Shown piece after piece: positions 35,511 through 45,316 of a DNA stretch of 64,000 nucleotides. The DNA is taken from the NCBI RefSeq assembly GCF_001458295.1, contig NZ_CYUD01000010.1, forward strand, positions 62,001-126,000, written 5' to 3'. This DNA is from Ruegeria denitrificans. Lineage in GTDB: Bacteria; Pseudomonadota; Alphaproteobacteria; Rhodobacterales; Rhodobacteraceae. Made by a program: the position numbers and the translations under genes. The notes beneath the pieces are model-generated. The model was not told where the DNA came from. It saw nothing but the letters and a program-made list of their open reading frames with translations, and made no database searches. Within the stretch, counting starts at the first letter, position 1. Every line of letters begins with the position of its first letter.

Positions 35511-36545
35511 TCAGCCGGTTGCAAGCACCCTTTGATCATCGCGGCCCATGGCGATCAGAAAAGGATCGGTTTGTTGTTGCGCCTGAAAGGCCGCCTTGTC
35601 CGACATGCCTTTCCAATCTGCCTGCACCAGTGACTGCGCCACGGCACCACCCAGGGTCGCGCCCGGGCCGGTGACAATGAACAGGTCCGGGGCGAACTCA
35701 CGCGCGGCTGTCTGAATGGCGCGGGTAAAGTCATAGGTCTCGGTCACCTGATGGCCCAAGGTATAATCCCACAGTGCCTGCGTATCGGTCGCGCCAGGCC
35801 ACCAGATTTTGCCGCGCCCATCGATCAGCGGGAGATCCGGCTGCGCAAACAGATCTGCGGTCAGTCGCGCGCGCCCTTCGGCTGCGACCGGCACCTGCAA
35901 GGAGGTATGAAATGCCGCGTGATTGGCCAACCGCATCGGAAAACGTTCCTGCACAACGGGCTGAGAAGCTTCGAACGCCTTCAACCCCGCTTCGTTCCCT
36001 GCCAGCACCAGCATCCCGCCCAGATCGATAGACAGCGCCAGATCGCACCCGTTGGTTGCATTGATCCGTTCCATGTCGGCCAGCAATTCGGCCTTGCGCG
36101 GCGGATCATCCTGCCAATCGTCACCGGTATAGGGATAGACAAGCTGCCCGCCAATCAGCTGTTCCTGCATCAGTGTGCCCATCGTGTTCACCACACGAAA
36201 CCCATTCTGCGGCGACAGCGCACCGCCAGCGGCCAAGGCGATATACCAACCCATCGAATTACCGGTGACCGCGACGACCTCGATATCGTCCGCCAAAGCC
36301 TGCGCATCGGCCAAGGAGGCCGCGTAGATCAAGGGCGAGGCTACATCCCCCCGCGAATACTTGGACACCGTAAACCGGCTTGCACCATCCAGAGCAGTCA
36401 CGGCGTCTTGCCCGGTCTCGGCGCGGATCGCGTCAAAGCTGTGGAACAGGTCCATCCGCTGCGTGTGATGACGGTGCAGATAGCCCAGTTCGGACTTGTT
36501 GTAGGTGCCCCGACCGGGACAGATGACAACGGCTGTGCGGGTCAT
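35511..36545 (-). CDS. FabD-like acyltransferase with altered active site
   Basis: A 344-residue protein with the acyltransferase fold: nucleophile S97 in TGNSMGW and H213 in NHAAFHTSL. Two FabD features are changed: the GQG oxyanion motif reads PGRG, and the arginine that binds the malonyl carboxylate is replaced by methionine at residue 122 (VVNTMGTLMQEQ). This suggests transfer of an uncharged acyl group, not malonyl. Its start overlaps the E1 stop by 4 bases; MTRTAVVICPGRG was chosen over a longer frame. Confidence 0.72.
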   Translation of the reverse strand: MTRTAVVICPGRGTYNKSELGYLHRHHTQRMDLFHSFDAIRAETGQDAVTALDGASRFTVSKYSRGDVASPLIYAASLADAQALADDIEVVAVTGNSMGWYIALAAGGALSPQNGFRVVNTMGTLMQEQLIGGQLVYPYTGDDWQDDPPRKAELLADMERINATNGCDLALSIDLGGMLVLAGNEAGLKAFEASQPVVQERFPMRLANHAAFHTSLQVPVAAEGRARLTADLFAQPDLPLIDGRGKIWWPGATDTQALWDYTLGHQVTETYDFTRAIQTAAREFAPDLFIVTGPGATLGGAVAQSLVQADWKGMSDKAAFQAQQQTDPFLIAMGRDDQRVLATG

Positions 36546-38734
36546 TGGCGCCCTCCGGCCAGTTTCAGCGCGGCGGCAACGATGCCGTCCTTGGATGGCA
36601 GCGGAGCGGCATAGGCCGGGCCGGTGGCGATAAAGCAATCTTCGGCCACAACGCGTGCAGTTGGGGTTGCGGGATTTTCTTCAGCAAAGAACGTCATCAA
36701 CGCCTCAGACTGGCTGCCCGTGCGGCGGCATTCATCCACGACCAAAACATGTGCGCAGGGTTTGGTGGCCTCGCGCAGGGCCTCGACCGGCAAGGGCGCC
36801 AGCCAGCGCATGTCGATGATGCGGGTCTTGATCCCGGCTGCGTCCAGTTCGGGCAGCGCCTGTTGCGACAGATAATGCCCGTTGCCATAGGTCACGATGG
36901 CCAGATCGGTGCCATCCCCATGCACGCCAACCTCACCCAACGCGATACGTTGATCCGGCGATGGATAAGTGGTCATCCATCCGCCATCTTGCGCCTCGTG
37001 CAAATCGCGCATCGGATACAGCGCGATGGGTTCTAGAAACACCACCACCCTTTGCTCTTCCCGCGCCAGCCGTACACATTCGCGCAGCATTTGTGCCGCA
37101 TCCGCGCCCGAGGACGGACAGGCAATGATCACGCCCGGAATGTCGCGCAGCACCGCCAGGGAATTGTCGTTATGGAAATGACCACCGAACCCTTTCTGAT
37201 ACCCCAGCCCCGCAATCCGCAGAACCATCGGGTTCGTAAACTGCCCGTTCGAGAAGAACGGCAGGGTCGCGGCCTCGCCCCTGATCTGATCTTCAGCGTT
37301 ATGCAGATAGGCCAGGAACTGAATCTCGGGGATTGGAACAAAACCGTTGTGCCCCATGCCGATAGCCAACCCCAGAATGGATTGTTCATCCAACAACGTG
37401 TCGATCACCCGGTCCGGGCCAAACCGCTGCTGCAGTTTCTGTGTAACCCCATAGACGCCCCCTTTTCGGCCCACGTCTTCGCCCATACAGACGAGTTCAC
37501 CATGTTCCAGCATCAGATCGGTCAACGTCCAGTTGATCAGGCGGCTCATGGGCTGAGGATCACTCATCGCTCGCAAATCCCCTCCAAAGGCTTTGGCGCG
37601 CGCCTTGGCGCTCGGACCGTTGGTGGGTTTGCAGGTACGTTTCGGCGGGATCAGGCTGGCCATTACCTCGGCGGCATCGGACAGATGCGGGCGGGTGGCG
37701 GCCTCGGCGGCGACACGATCCGTGCGGGCGCAGGTGTCATTGTAAATCTTCAATGCCTGATCCGGCTGCAACGCGCCCGCCTGATCCAACAAACGCACAG
37801 TATGCAGCAGGGGATCATTTGCTTCATCAGCTTCGACCTCAGCTTTCGGCAGGTAGGTGGTCGGCACATCCGCCCCAGCGTGACCGTAAAGGCGCACGGT
37901 TTTCAGGTGCAAAAATGCGGGTTTACGACGCGTTCGCACATAATCGGCGGCTTCCTTCGCCACGGCGTGGGTCTCAAAGATATCCAACCCGTTGGCCTGG
38001 AAATACTTGACGCCCGGCCGATGCTCCATCGACGATTGAATCCAGCCCTTCGGTGTCTTCACCGAGATTCCAATTCCGTTATCCTCGCACACGAACAGCA
38101 ACGGTAACGGCGTTGATTGCACACTGGTCCACCCGGCCGTGTTGAACGCCCCTTGCGCGGTCGAGTGATTGGCCGATGCATCCCCAAAAGAACAAACAGC
38201 AATCCCGTCCAAGGGCAACTCGCTATGTTCCGGGTCATGCCGCCGCGCTGCGCCCAGGCTATAGGCCGCGCCTACCGCTTTGGGCAGGTGGCTGGCAATG
38301 GTCGAGGTCTGCGGCGGGATCGTCAGCGCCTTGGACCCCAACACCTTGTGCCGCCCGCCCGAGGTCGGGTCTTCTTTCGAGCACGCAAAGCTCAGCAGCA
38401 TGTCCCAGGCGATCTGTTGGCCCGGCACCTGTTCGGCCCGAGCAATCTGAAACGCCGCATCGCGATAATGCAAAAAGGCAATGTCGGTCGGGCGCAGCGC
38501 GTGGGCGACGGCTGCCATCCCCTCGTGCCCCGAAGAGCCAATCGTATAGAAGCCCTGCCCCGCCTTTTGCATCGCACGGCTGGTGCGATCTAGCGCACGG
38601 CTGAGGACTTGCGACCGAAACAATGACACCGCATCGGGATTACTCAAACCCGGTCTGGGGGCAGTCCCTTCGGGAAAATCGCGCTGTGCGACTCGGGTCA
38701 GGAAATTCTCGTGAACGATCTGAGCGCGATCCAT
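36542..38734 (-). CDS. Fused alpha/beta 2-oxoacid dehydrogenase E1
   Basis: A 730-residue protein with an E1-alpha half (residues about 25-370, TPP site FGDASANHSTAQGAFNTAG ... CEDNGIGIS) and an E1-beta half (about 395-730, GEDVGRKGGVYGVT, VDECRRTGSQSEAL). It resembles branched-chain/acetoin-type E1. No E2 lipoyl or E3 gene is nearby, so the acyl group may be passed on by another route or by an E2 encoded elsewhere. First gene of a three-gene run. Confidence 0.88.
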   Translation of the reverse strand: MDRAQIVHENFLTRVAQRDFPEGTAPRPGLSNPDAVSLFRSQVLSRALDRTSRAMQKAGQGFYTIGSSGHEGMAAVAHALRPTDIAFLHYRDAAFQIARAEQVPGQQIAWDMLLSFACSKEDPTSGGRHKVLGSKALTIPPQTSTIASHLPKAVGAAYSLGAARRHDPEHSELPLDGIAVCSFGDASANHSTAQGAFNTAGWTSVQSTPLPLLFVCEDNGIGISVKTPKGWIQSSMEHRPGVKYFQANGLDIFETHAVAKEAADYVRTRRKPAFLHLKTVRLYGHAGADVPTTYLPKAEVEADEANDPLLHTVRLLDQAGALQPDQALKIYNDTCARTDRVAAEAATRPHLSDAAEVMASLIPPKRTCKPTNGPSAKARAKAFGGDLRAMSDPQPMSRLINWTLTDLMLEHGELVCMGEDVGRKGGVYGVTQKLQQRFGPDRVIDTLLDEQSILGLAIGMGHNGFVPIPEIQFLAYLHNAEDQIRGEAATLPFFSNGQFTNPMVLRIAGLGYQKGFGGHFHNDNSLAVLRDIPGVIIACPSSGADAAQMLRECVRLAREEQRVVVFLEPIALYPMRDLHEAQDGGWMTTYPSPDQRIALGEVGVHGDGTDLAIVTYGNGHYLSQQALPELDAAGIKTRIIDMRWLAPLPVEALREATKPCAHVLVVDECRRTGSQSEALMTFFAEENPATPTARVVAEDCFIATGPAYAAPLPSKDGIVAAALKLAGGRQ

Positions 38735-38971
38735 GGCCTGTTCCCTGATCCTTAATGGCTACAATCCGGAGTGATACCGCAGCACCCCCCCTTTTCTTGC
38801 AGGCTTTCGAGGGCAGAGGCAAAAGAAAGCCGCAAGCACCACGGAACTAAACATCCGATCCGATGCACTGGCTTACAGGCGCATTCCCCAAAGAAATACC
38901 TTCATTTGTATCGGACTGGCGCGCGGCAAAAGCCAGTGATATTCCTTCCGAAAGGTATGAGGATTTGTCAT

Positions 38972-39871
38972 ATGATCGCCCCGCGCCGCTTTTTGCCCTC
39001 GATCCCCTCTTTGCTGGCGCTTGAGGCTGTTGACCGCCTTGGCAGCGCCTCTGCCGCCGCCGAAGAGCTGTCACTGACCCAAAGCGCAATCAGCCGTCAG
39101 CTCAAGACGATGGAGGAACAGCTTGGCGTCGCCCTGATCCAACGCAGCCAGATGCGATTGCATCTGACGCCTGCGGCAAAGGAATACGTGCAAGTTGCCC
39201 GCACGGCGCTGAACCAACTCGCTCAGGCGTCGCTGAAGCTCAAGGCCAACCCGACCGGAGGATCGCTGAACCTGTCGATCCTGCCTGCATTTGGCATGCA
39301 TTGGCTGGCGCCGCGCCTGCAGGATTTCGCCCGCCGTCATCCAGAAGTCACCGTAAATCTGAATACACGTCTGCGGCCCTTTGATTTCGACACGGAACAA
39401 TTCGACGCTGCGATCCACTTTGGTCAACGCGACTGGGCCGGCGTGAATTACCTGCCCATCATGCGCGAAGATGTGGTGCCCGTTTGCGCACCCGATATGT
39501 TGCCCGATGACAGCGATGATATTGAGTGGCTGATCAAAGCGCCCCTGTTGCATTTGGAAACGCGCCCCGAAGCCTGGGAGAAATGGTTCACCGCTCAGGG
39601 ACGAGAGATATCCGGGGTACAGGGAATGCTTTTCGATCAATTCTCAACCATGGGACAGGCCACTATCCATGGGTTGGGCGTGGCGTTGCTTCCAACCTAT
39701 CTGGTCGAGGCTGATCTGGCTGCGGGGCGGCTTGTCCCTGCGTGGCATGGCCCGGGCGTTAGCCTTGGAAATTTCTATTTGGTCTGGCCGCAATCCCGAG
39801 CGGAATCTGAACCTCTCAGATCATTCCGAGTGTGGCTGCAAGGCCGGATTGATCAGGCCCCGAATACATAA
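38972..39871 (+). CDS. LysR-family (GcvA-like) regulator
   Basis: A 299-residue LysR regulator starting at the ATG at 38972, with GAGGA eight bases before it. The opening RRFLPSIPSLLALEAVDRLGSASAAAEELSLTQSAISRQL is of the GcvA type (helix-turn-helix near residue 20-45). Divergent from the E1 gene across 237 bases, which contain distant ATACCTT/AAGGTAT arms. It probably regulates the E1 cluster. Confidence 0.85.
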   Translation: MIAPRRFLPSIPSLLALEAVDRLGSASAAAEELSLTQSAISRQLKTMEEQLGVALIQRSQMRLHLTPAAKEYVQVARTALNQLAQASLKLKANPTGGSLNLSILPAFGMHWLAPRLQDFARRHPEVTVNLNTRLRPFDFDTEQFDAAIHFGQRDWAGVNYLPIMREDVVPVCAPDMLPDDSDDIEWLIKAPLLHLETRPEAWEKWFTAQGREISGVQGMLFDQFSTMGQATIHGLGVALLPTYLVEADLAAGRLVPAWHGPGVSLGNFYLVWPQSRAESEPLRSFRVWLQGRIDQAPNT

Positions 39872-39930
39872 GTCAGAGTTGCAAAGCGATCCTGCGCGGC
39901 CATTGGCCTTGCGTCCTGCGGACGGCAGGG

Positions 39931-39999
39931 GGCCAGGCAAGCGCGGGCTATGCCCACGCTTGCCTGGCCCAACGGGAGGAGATGTTTCGTCAGAAACAT
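39931..39999. repeat. Double-hairpin intergenic element
   Basis: First hairpin: GGCCAGGCAAGCG (39931-39943) pairs with CGCTTGCCTGGCC (39957-39969), with an inner GGGC/GCCC pair, giving 17 pairs and one mismatch. Second: ATGTTTC-GTCA-GAAACAT at 39982-39999. It lies between the convergent LysR and acyl-CoA dehydrogenase genes, so it could end both transcripts. The pattern resembles a repeated roseobacter intergenic element (recalled, unverified). Confidence 0.6.
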
Positions 40000-40027
40000 T
40001 GACGACGGGCGGGAGTACCCGGTCTGG

Positions 40028-41185
40028 CTAAGTATCGAGGGATCGGGCAATAAGTTCCTTCATGATCTCATTGGTGCCGCCATAAATCATCTGAACGCGC
40101 GCATCCGCGTAAAGGCGGGCAATCGGATATTCCATCATGAACCCATACCCGCCGAACAGCTGCAAGCATTCGTGCATGATTTCATTCTGAACTTCTGACC
40201 CCCAGTATTTCACCATCGATGCGGTTGCCGCATCCAGCGTGCCAGCCTCAAGCCGCGCGATGCAATCATTGACGAAACTGCGCAGCACCTCAGCCTTTGT
40301 TTTGCACTCGGCCAGCTTGAAGCGGGTATTCTGAAAATCCATCACTCGCTGACCAAAGGCTTTGCGCTCTTGTGTGTATTTCACCGTCTCGGCGATAGCG
40401 AAATCAATTGCGCCCAGCGCGCCGATACCAATCGTAAGGCGCTCCCATGGCAATTGGTTCATCATTTGGTAGAACCCCTGCCCCTCTTCTGCCCCCAGAA
40501 GGTTGGTCATCGGAACTTTGACGTCCTCAAAGAACAACTCGGCTGTGTCGTTGGCCTTCATCCCCAGTTTCTTGAGGTTGTGGCCCTTGCGGAACCCCTC
40601 AGCACCTTCGGTCTCAACCCCGATCAAAGAAACACCTTTTGAGCCCAGCGCCTTGTCCGTCTTGCACGCCACAATGATCAGATCTGCCGACTGCCCGTTG
40701 GTGATGAAAATCTTGGACCCGTTCAGACGGTAGGAATTCCCGTCCTTGTCCGCGGTCGTGCGAATGGCCTGCACATCCGACCCGGTTCCGGGCTCGGTCA
40801 TGGCAAGCGCGCCAACCATCTCGCCCGAGGCCAATTTCGGCAGCCATTTCTGCTTTTGATCTTCGCTGCCATAGGCATTGATGTAGTGGACGACGATGGA
40901 TTGAATCGCATAGCCCCAGCCAGAATCCCCGTGCGAGGACTGCGCGTACATCGTCACCGCGTCAAAACCGATGCCACCGCCTACGCCGCCATAAACCTCG
41001 GGGATCGCACCCGCCATAAGTCCCATATCACCGGCCTTGCGCCACATCTCGCGGTCCACGATGCCGTTTTCGATCCAGCGGTCGATATTGGGGGCCAGTT
41101 CATCATCCATGAACCGATCCGCCATTTCGGCAAACATCCGGTGTTCTTCGGTTACCCAATTTGCGGTCGTTGTGAATAGCGACAT
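40028..41185 (-). CDS. Acyl-CoA dehydrogenase
   Basis: A 385-residue FAD-dependent acyl-CoA dehydrogenase oxidising acyl-CoA to 2-enoyl-CoA. Seen: MTEPGTGSDVQ (flavin site), ITNGQSAD, and QLFGGYGFMMEYPIARLYADARVQMIYGGTNEI; the last two belong to the conserved C-terminal signature, with catalytic glutamate in the YGGTNE region or nearby. The order TetR then acyl-CoA dehydrogenase suggests fatty acid or branched-chain acid use. Confidence 0.92.
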   Translation of the reverse strand: MSLFTTTANWVTEEHRMFAEMADRFMDDELAPNIDRWIENGIVDREMWRKAGDMGLMAGAIPEVYGGVGGGIGFDAVTMYAQSSHGDSGWGYAIQSIVVHYINAYGSEDQKQKWLPKLASGEMVGALAMTEPGTGSDVQAIRTTADKDGNSYRLNGSKIFITNGQSADLIIVACKTDKALGSKGVSLIGVETEGAEGFRKGHNLKKLGMKANDTAELFFEDVKVPMTNLLGAEEGQGFYQMMNQLPWERLTIGIGALGAIDFAIAETVKYTQERKAFGQRVMDFQNTRFKLAECKTKAEVLRSFVNDCIARLEAGTLDAATASMVKYWGSEVQNEIMHECLQLFGGYGFMMEYPIARLYADARVQMIYGGTNEIMKELIARSLDT

Positions 41186-41283
41186 GCGGCGTTCTCCCCA
41201 ATTCTGCCTTTGATCAAGGTAGCTTTGGAGTCAGCGCAATCCAATCCTTCTAATGCGTTGCAACGTAACGTTCTTTTGAAATT

Positions 41284-41847
41284 CTAGGCCAGCGCCGAGT
41301 CCAGCAGAACCTGTGCGACGGCCCTAGCCTCTTGCGCAGGCTCGCAGGATTTCAGGAACACGGCTGTCACAATCGCACCTTCCTGCAAAAGCTGTATCCG
41401 GCAGGCCAGATGTTCCGGATCACGAGCCCCGGCCCTGCGTGCTAGATCGGTAAGATAGTCCAGCATGATCTGCTTGTGTTCAGCCGACTGCTTATGGATC
41501 GGGTGATCACCCTCCTGATATTCCGCCCCGGCCTTGATGAACAGGCAACCGCGATATTCTTCCTGCTGAAACCATTCGCGCAGTACGTCGAAACTGGCCA
41601 ACAACTGCCCGGCGGGAGTATCCGCAAGCTCTTGGATACGGCTCAGGAAATCTTCGCGAAAGGTTTCGTCCCGCAATCGCAGAGCAGCCAGGATCAGCTC
41701 CTCTTTGGTTCGGAAATGCTTGTACATCGAGGTTTTGGACACGCCCGTTTCAACTACCAACTTATCCATTCCGGTGGCGTGAAACCCGTCACGATAAAAG
41801 ACCTGCAACGACTTGCGGACCAGTTCATCACGTTTGTTTGGGCGCAT
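41284..41847 (-). CDS. TetR/AcrR-family regulator
   Basis: A 187-residue regulator from the ATG at 41847 (MRPNKRDELVRKSLQVFYRDG), with AGGAG seven bases upstream; a frame open 20 codons further is discarded because it runs over an operator. HTH at FHATGMDKLVVETGVSKTSMYKHF. The C-terminal domain is of the YcdC/TetR_C type. It is divergent from the microprotein/PNPOx-like genes, with three similar operators between, so it probably represses both directions. Confidence 0.85.
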   Translation of the reverse strand: MRPNKRDELVRKSLQVFYRDGFHATGMDKLVVETGVSKTSMYKHFRTKEELILAALRLRDETFREDFLSRIQELADTPAGQLLASFDVLREWFQQEEYRGCLFIKAGAEYQEGDHPIHKQSAEHKQIMLDYLTDLARRAGARDPEHLACRIQLLQEGAIVTAVFLKSCEPAQEARAVAQVLLDSALA

Positions 41848-41862
41848 ATGCGGACTCCTGCG

Positions 41863-41993
41863 TGTACAGATCAGTACATAATCCTTTGCAGGGCTGACGA
41901 CAACCACTCAGAGATTTGGTGCACATCCCGAAAAATAGCTTGCAAAAGTTAACAGATCGGTACAGATTGAGAAAAGATTTACCGATCTGTAAA
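41863..41993. promoter_or_regulatory. Three 16-bp TetR operator copies
   Basis: TGTACAGATCAGTACA (41863-41878), TTAACAGATCGGTACA (41949-41964) and TTTACCGATCTGTAAA (41978-41993) share the consensus TKTAC-NGATCN-GTAMA. The first lies just before the TetR start; the other two lie just before the microprotein start, with centres 29 bp apart. Together they fit auto-repression plus control of the divergent operon. Confidence 0.8.
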
Positions 41994-42008
41994 CCTTGGA
42001 GTGATTAA

Positions 42009-42092
42009 ATGAAACGCCATGCCAGCCTTTTCTCGCCGCAATACGTCCCCGTTTTACTGATCCTGGCTATGATCGCAGCAACCCTGACGTAA
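42009..42092 (+). CDS. 27-residue membrane microprotein
   Basis: ATG at 42009 preceded by GGAG at seven-base spacing; the product is MKRHASLFSPQY followed by a single hydrophobic stretch VPVLLILAMIAATLT. It ends one base before the ATG of the PNPOx-like gene and sits behind two TetR operators. This supports a real translated leader or small membrane peptide. I do not recognise a family. Confidence 0.6.
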   Translation: MKRHASLFSPQYVPVLLILAMIAATLT

Positions 42093-42093
42093 T

Positions 42094-42714
42094 ATGCCGC
42101 GCGCCTTCTCGGAACTGACCTTTACCCCCGCCGTCCTTGCGCATCAGGAAAGGCAGGGATCGGCAAGGGCATATGCGAAATTCATCGAAGGCGGCCCGGT
42201 GCAAGGCCACCAGGTCGGTCCAGCCGAAAAAGCTTTTATCGAGGCGCGCGACGGGTTTTACCAGTCGACTGTGTCCGAAACCGGCTGGCCCTATGTCCAA
42301 TATCGCGGCGGGACAATTGGGTTTCTAAAGGTACTGGATCCGCAGACCATCGGATACGCCGATTTCACGGGCAACAAACAGTATATCTCGCGCGGGAATC
42401 TGGATGGAAACGACCGGATTGCGCTGATCCTGATGGATTACGCCAACCAGCGGCGCCTCAAGGTCCTGGGTCGGGTGGAGTTCACCGAAGGTGCGGCCGC
42501 GGCGGCCGACCTTTATCCCGAAGGCGGCGAAGCCCCCGCCGAACGCGCCGTCATAATCCGGGTCGAAGCGCTGGACTGGAACTGCCCGGCCAACATTACG
42601 CCCCGCTTTACCGAAGCCGAGCTGCGCCCGCATCTGAATGCGCTTGGTCAACAATTGGCGCAGTTACAGGCCGAGAACGAACAGTTAAAGCAACAGCTGG
42701 CCCAACGACCTTGA
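42094..42714 (+). CDS. PNPOx-like flavin-binding protein
   Basis: A 206-residue split-barrel protein of the pyridoxamine 5'-phosphate oxidase-like superfamily (FMN or F420-independent type). Seen: YVQYRGGTIGFLKVLDPQTIGYADFTGNKQYISRGN and IALILMDYANQRRLKVLGRVEF, then a C-terminal coiled coil (LNALGQQLAQLQAENEQLKQQL, abbreviated role: dimer helix). Often TetR-controlled and linked to stress or nitro compounds. Substrate unknown. Confidence 0.82.
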   Translation: MPRAFSELTFTPAVLAHQERQGSARAYAKFIEGGPVQGHQVGPAEKAFIEARDGFYQSTVSETGWPYVQYRGGTIGFLKVLDPQTIGYADFTGNKQYISRGNLDGNDRIALILMDYANQRRLKVLGRVEFTEGAAAAADLYPEGGEAPAERAVIIRVEALDWNCPANITPRFTEAELRPHLNALGQQLAQLQAENEQLKQQLAQRP

Positions 42715-42777
42715 CGCTGGAAGTTTTCCCGGACCAAACCCTCGCCTTCGATATTTTGCAAAATTTTTTATGACCCC

Positions 42778-42799
42778 TTGACCTTCCTGTGACTGGAAC
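42778..42799 (+). promoter_or_regulatory. CueR-type promoter of the copper ATPase
   Basis: TTGACC overlaps the left arm of ACCTTCC-TGTGACT-GGAAC, the copper-MerR dyad CTTCC-N7-GGAA. The geometry, with the operator within a long -35/-10 spacer, fits CueR/HmrR activation. A good -10 is not obvious (CATCTG at 19-bp spacing). The cognate regulator is the last gene of the same operon. Confidence 0.6.
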
Positions 42800-42838
42800 C
42801 CTCATCTGGAGGGTAATAGTGACGATAGGATGAGTCGA

Positions 42839-45316
42839 ATGGCTGCGCCGCAGACAACTCAGTTGAAAATCTCGGGCATGGGATGTGCGTCTTGCGTGGG
42901 TCGGGTGGAAACCGCTCTACGGGATGTGCCGGGCGTCTCTGACGCTTCGGTCAATTTTGCGACCGAAACCGCGCAGGTGACATATGACGGTCAGGTCAGT
43001 GGTTTGATCAACGCGCTGTCGCATGCCGGATATCCCGCCGCGACTCGACAAACGACGCTGAAGATCGCCGGTATGAGCTGTGCGTCCTGCGTGTCCAGGA
43101 TCGAACACGCACTAAAAGCTGATCCCGCTGTAGTCGAAGCCCAGGTCAACCTGGCCACGGAAAGCGCGCGAGTCACATATGTCGACGGCGTGACCGATCC
43201 ACAGATGCTGGCGAAACGCTGCAAAGATGCCGGGTATCCGGCGCGTGTAGCGGACACTGCCGAGCCCCAGACCGATCAGGCCAAAACCAAAGAGGCCCAC
43301 GCGCTGACCCGCGCTACCGTGTTGGCTGCCATATTGGCCTTGCCCGTGTTTGTGTTGGAGATGGGCGGTCATATGATCCCGGCCTTTCATCACTGGGTAC
43401 AGGCAAGTATTGGCACGCAAAACAGCCATCTAATTCAGTTCGCGCTGACCTCAGTCCTGTTGCTTGGGCCGGGGCGGGTTTTCTATGTCAAAGGCATTCC
43501 TGCGCTGTTGCGTGGAACGCCGGATATGAATGCGCTTGTCGCTCTGGGCACGGGAGCAGCTTATCTGTTCTCGGTAACAGCCACCTTTGCGCCGCAGATC
43601 CTGCCGCAGGGCAGCGCCAATGTGTATTTCGAGGCCGCCTCGGTCATCGTGGTCCTCATCCTGCTGGGCCGCGTGATGGAGGCCCGCGCCAAGGGCAGGA
43701 CAGGTGCCGCAATCCGCAAACTGGTGGGGTTGCAGCCCAAGACCGCCCGGGTTGAGATGGACGGCGCGTTCGTCGACCGACCAATCGCCGACATTACGGT
43801 AGGGGATATCCTGCAAATCCGCCCAGGAGAGCGGGTTCCAGTAGATGGTGAGGTGCTAGAAGGCACCTCATACGTGGATGAAAGCATGATCACGGGGGAA
43901 CCGGTTCCTGTGGGCAAATCCCCCGCCGATCAGGTCGTGGGCGGAACCGTCAACGGCACCGGCGCGCTACGCCTGCGCGCGACGCGGGTCGGGGCCGATA
44001 CAGTCCTGGCACAGGTCATTCGGATGGTCGAACAGGCGCAAGGCGCCAAGCTGCCGATTCAAGGGCTGGTCGACCGCATCACCGCCTGGTTCGTACCGGT
44101 GGTTATCGCTGTCGCCCTGCTGACGATTGCGGTCTGGCTGATCTTTGGCCCTGCGCCTGCGCTACCGATGGCGCTGGTCACCGGGGTCTCGGTCCTGATC
44201 ATTGCCTGCCCCTGCGCGATGGGTTTGGCGACGCCGACTTCGATCATGGTGGGAACCGGGCGCGCGGCGGAGCTGGGGGTTTTGTTCCGCAAAGGCGATG
44301 CGCTACAGCAATTGCAGCAGGCTCGGGTTATCGCACTGGACAAGACCGGGACCCTGACACTGGGGCGCCCCGAGTTGGAGAGCGTCACCACCGTGAACGG
44401 CTTTGATCGCGATGAGGTGTTGCGGCTGGCCGCAGCGGTTGAAGCGCAATCAGAACACCCCATCGCCACTGCAATTACCCGCGCGGGTCCCGCGGACCTG
44501 CCCGCTATATCCGCGTTTGAGTCCCTCACCGGGTTGGGCGTTCAGGCAAAGGTCGAAGGACACGATCTGCTGATCGGGTCGCCTCGACTGATGGCGCAGA
44601 ACGAAGTGAACCTAAGTGATCTAACGACAGAAGCCGACCTGCGCGCCAACGAAGGTGCCACCCCGTTGTTCGTCGCTGTCGATGGGCAGGCGGCGGCACT
44701 GCTTGCGGTGTCAGATCCGGTGAAACCCGGCACTCGGGACGCGTTAGAAAGATTGCACGCAATGGGCCTGAAACTGGCGATGGTGACCGGCGACAACGCC
44801 CGCACCGCACAAGCGCTGGCAGACCGGCTGGGAATCGACCACGTCACGGCTGAGGTTCTGCCGGACGGTAAATTGGCCGCGATCACCGCACTGCGCGAAC
44901 AATTCGGCACGCTGGCCTTTGTCGGCGATGGCATCAATGATGCCCCAGCCTTGGCGGCGGCCGATATCGGCGTGGCCATTGGAACCGGCACTGACGTGGC
45001 AATTGAAACGGCGGATGTGGTACTGATGTCCGGTGATCTGCGCGGTGTGGCCAATGCGGTCGAGATCAGCCGCCGCACCATGCGCAACATCCGCCAGAAC
45101 CTCGGCTGGGCCTTTGGCTACAACATCCTGCTGATCCCCGTGGCCGCCGGGGTGATGTACCCGGTCAGTGGGCATCTGTTGTCCCCCGCCCTCGCCGCCG
45201 GGGCAATGGCTTTATCCAGCGTTTTCGTGGTCTCGAACGCGCTGCGATTGCGGCGTGTCCGGGCCGCGCTGCCTGAATCACCACAAGATCATAAATCTCA
45301 AACGGTGACGCCATGA
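42839..45316 (+). CDS. copA: Copper-exporting P1B-type ATPase
   Basis: An 825-residue Cu(I)-ATPase. Two N-terminal heavy-metal domains carry GMGCASC and GMSCASC. The CPC metal site in the membrane is C457-P458-C459 ([11 protein letters not shown]), and the phosphorylated aspartate D501 is in DKTGTLT. AGGA eight bases before the ATG at 42839 favours it over the ATG at 42830. It pumps Cu(I) out of the cytoplasm. Overlaps the CueR gene by four bases. Confidence 0.95.
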   Translation: MAAPQTTQLKISGMGCASCVGRVETALRDVPGVSDASVNFATETAQVTYDGQVSGLINALSHAGYPAATRQTTLKIAGMSCASCVSRIEHALKADPAVVEAQVNLATESARVTYVDGVTDPQMLAKRCKDAGYPARVADTAEPQTDQAKTKEAHALTRATVLAAILALPVFVLEMGGHMIPAFHHWVQASIGTQNSHLIQFALTSVLLLGPGRVFYVKGIPALLRGTPDMNALVALGTGAAYLFSVTATFAPQILPQGSANVYFEAASVIVVLILLGRVMEARAKGRTGAAIRKLVGLQPKTARVEMDGAFVDRPIADITVGDILQIRPGERVPVDGEVLEGTSYVDESMITGEPVPVGKSPADQVVGGTVNGTGALRLRATRVGADTVLAQVIRMVEQAQGAKLPIQGLVDRITAWFVPVVIAVALLTIAVWLIFGPAPALPMALVTGVSVLIIACPCAMGLATPTSIMVGTGRAAELGVLFRKGDALQQLQQARVIALDKTGTLTLGRPELESVTTVNGFDRDEVLRLAAAVEAQSEHPIATAITRAGPADLPAISAFESLTGLGVQAKVEGHDLLIGSPRLMAQNEVNLSDLTTEADLRANEGATPLFVAVDGQAAALLAVSDPVKPGTRDALERLHAMGLKLAMVTGDNARTAQALADRLGIDHVTAEVLPDGKLAAITALREQFGTLAFVGDGINDAPALAAADIGVAIGTGTDVAIETADVVLMSGDLRGVANAVEISRRTMRNIRQNLGWAFGYNILLIPVAAGVMYPVSGHLLSPALAAGAMALSSVFVVSNALRLRRVRAALPESPQDHKSQTVTP

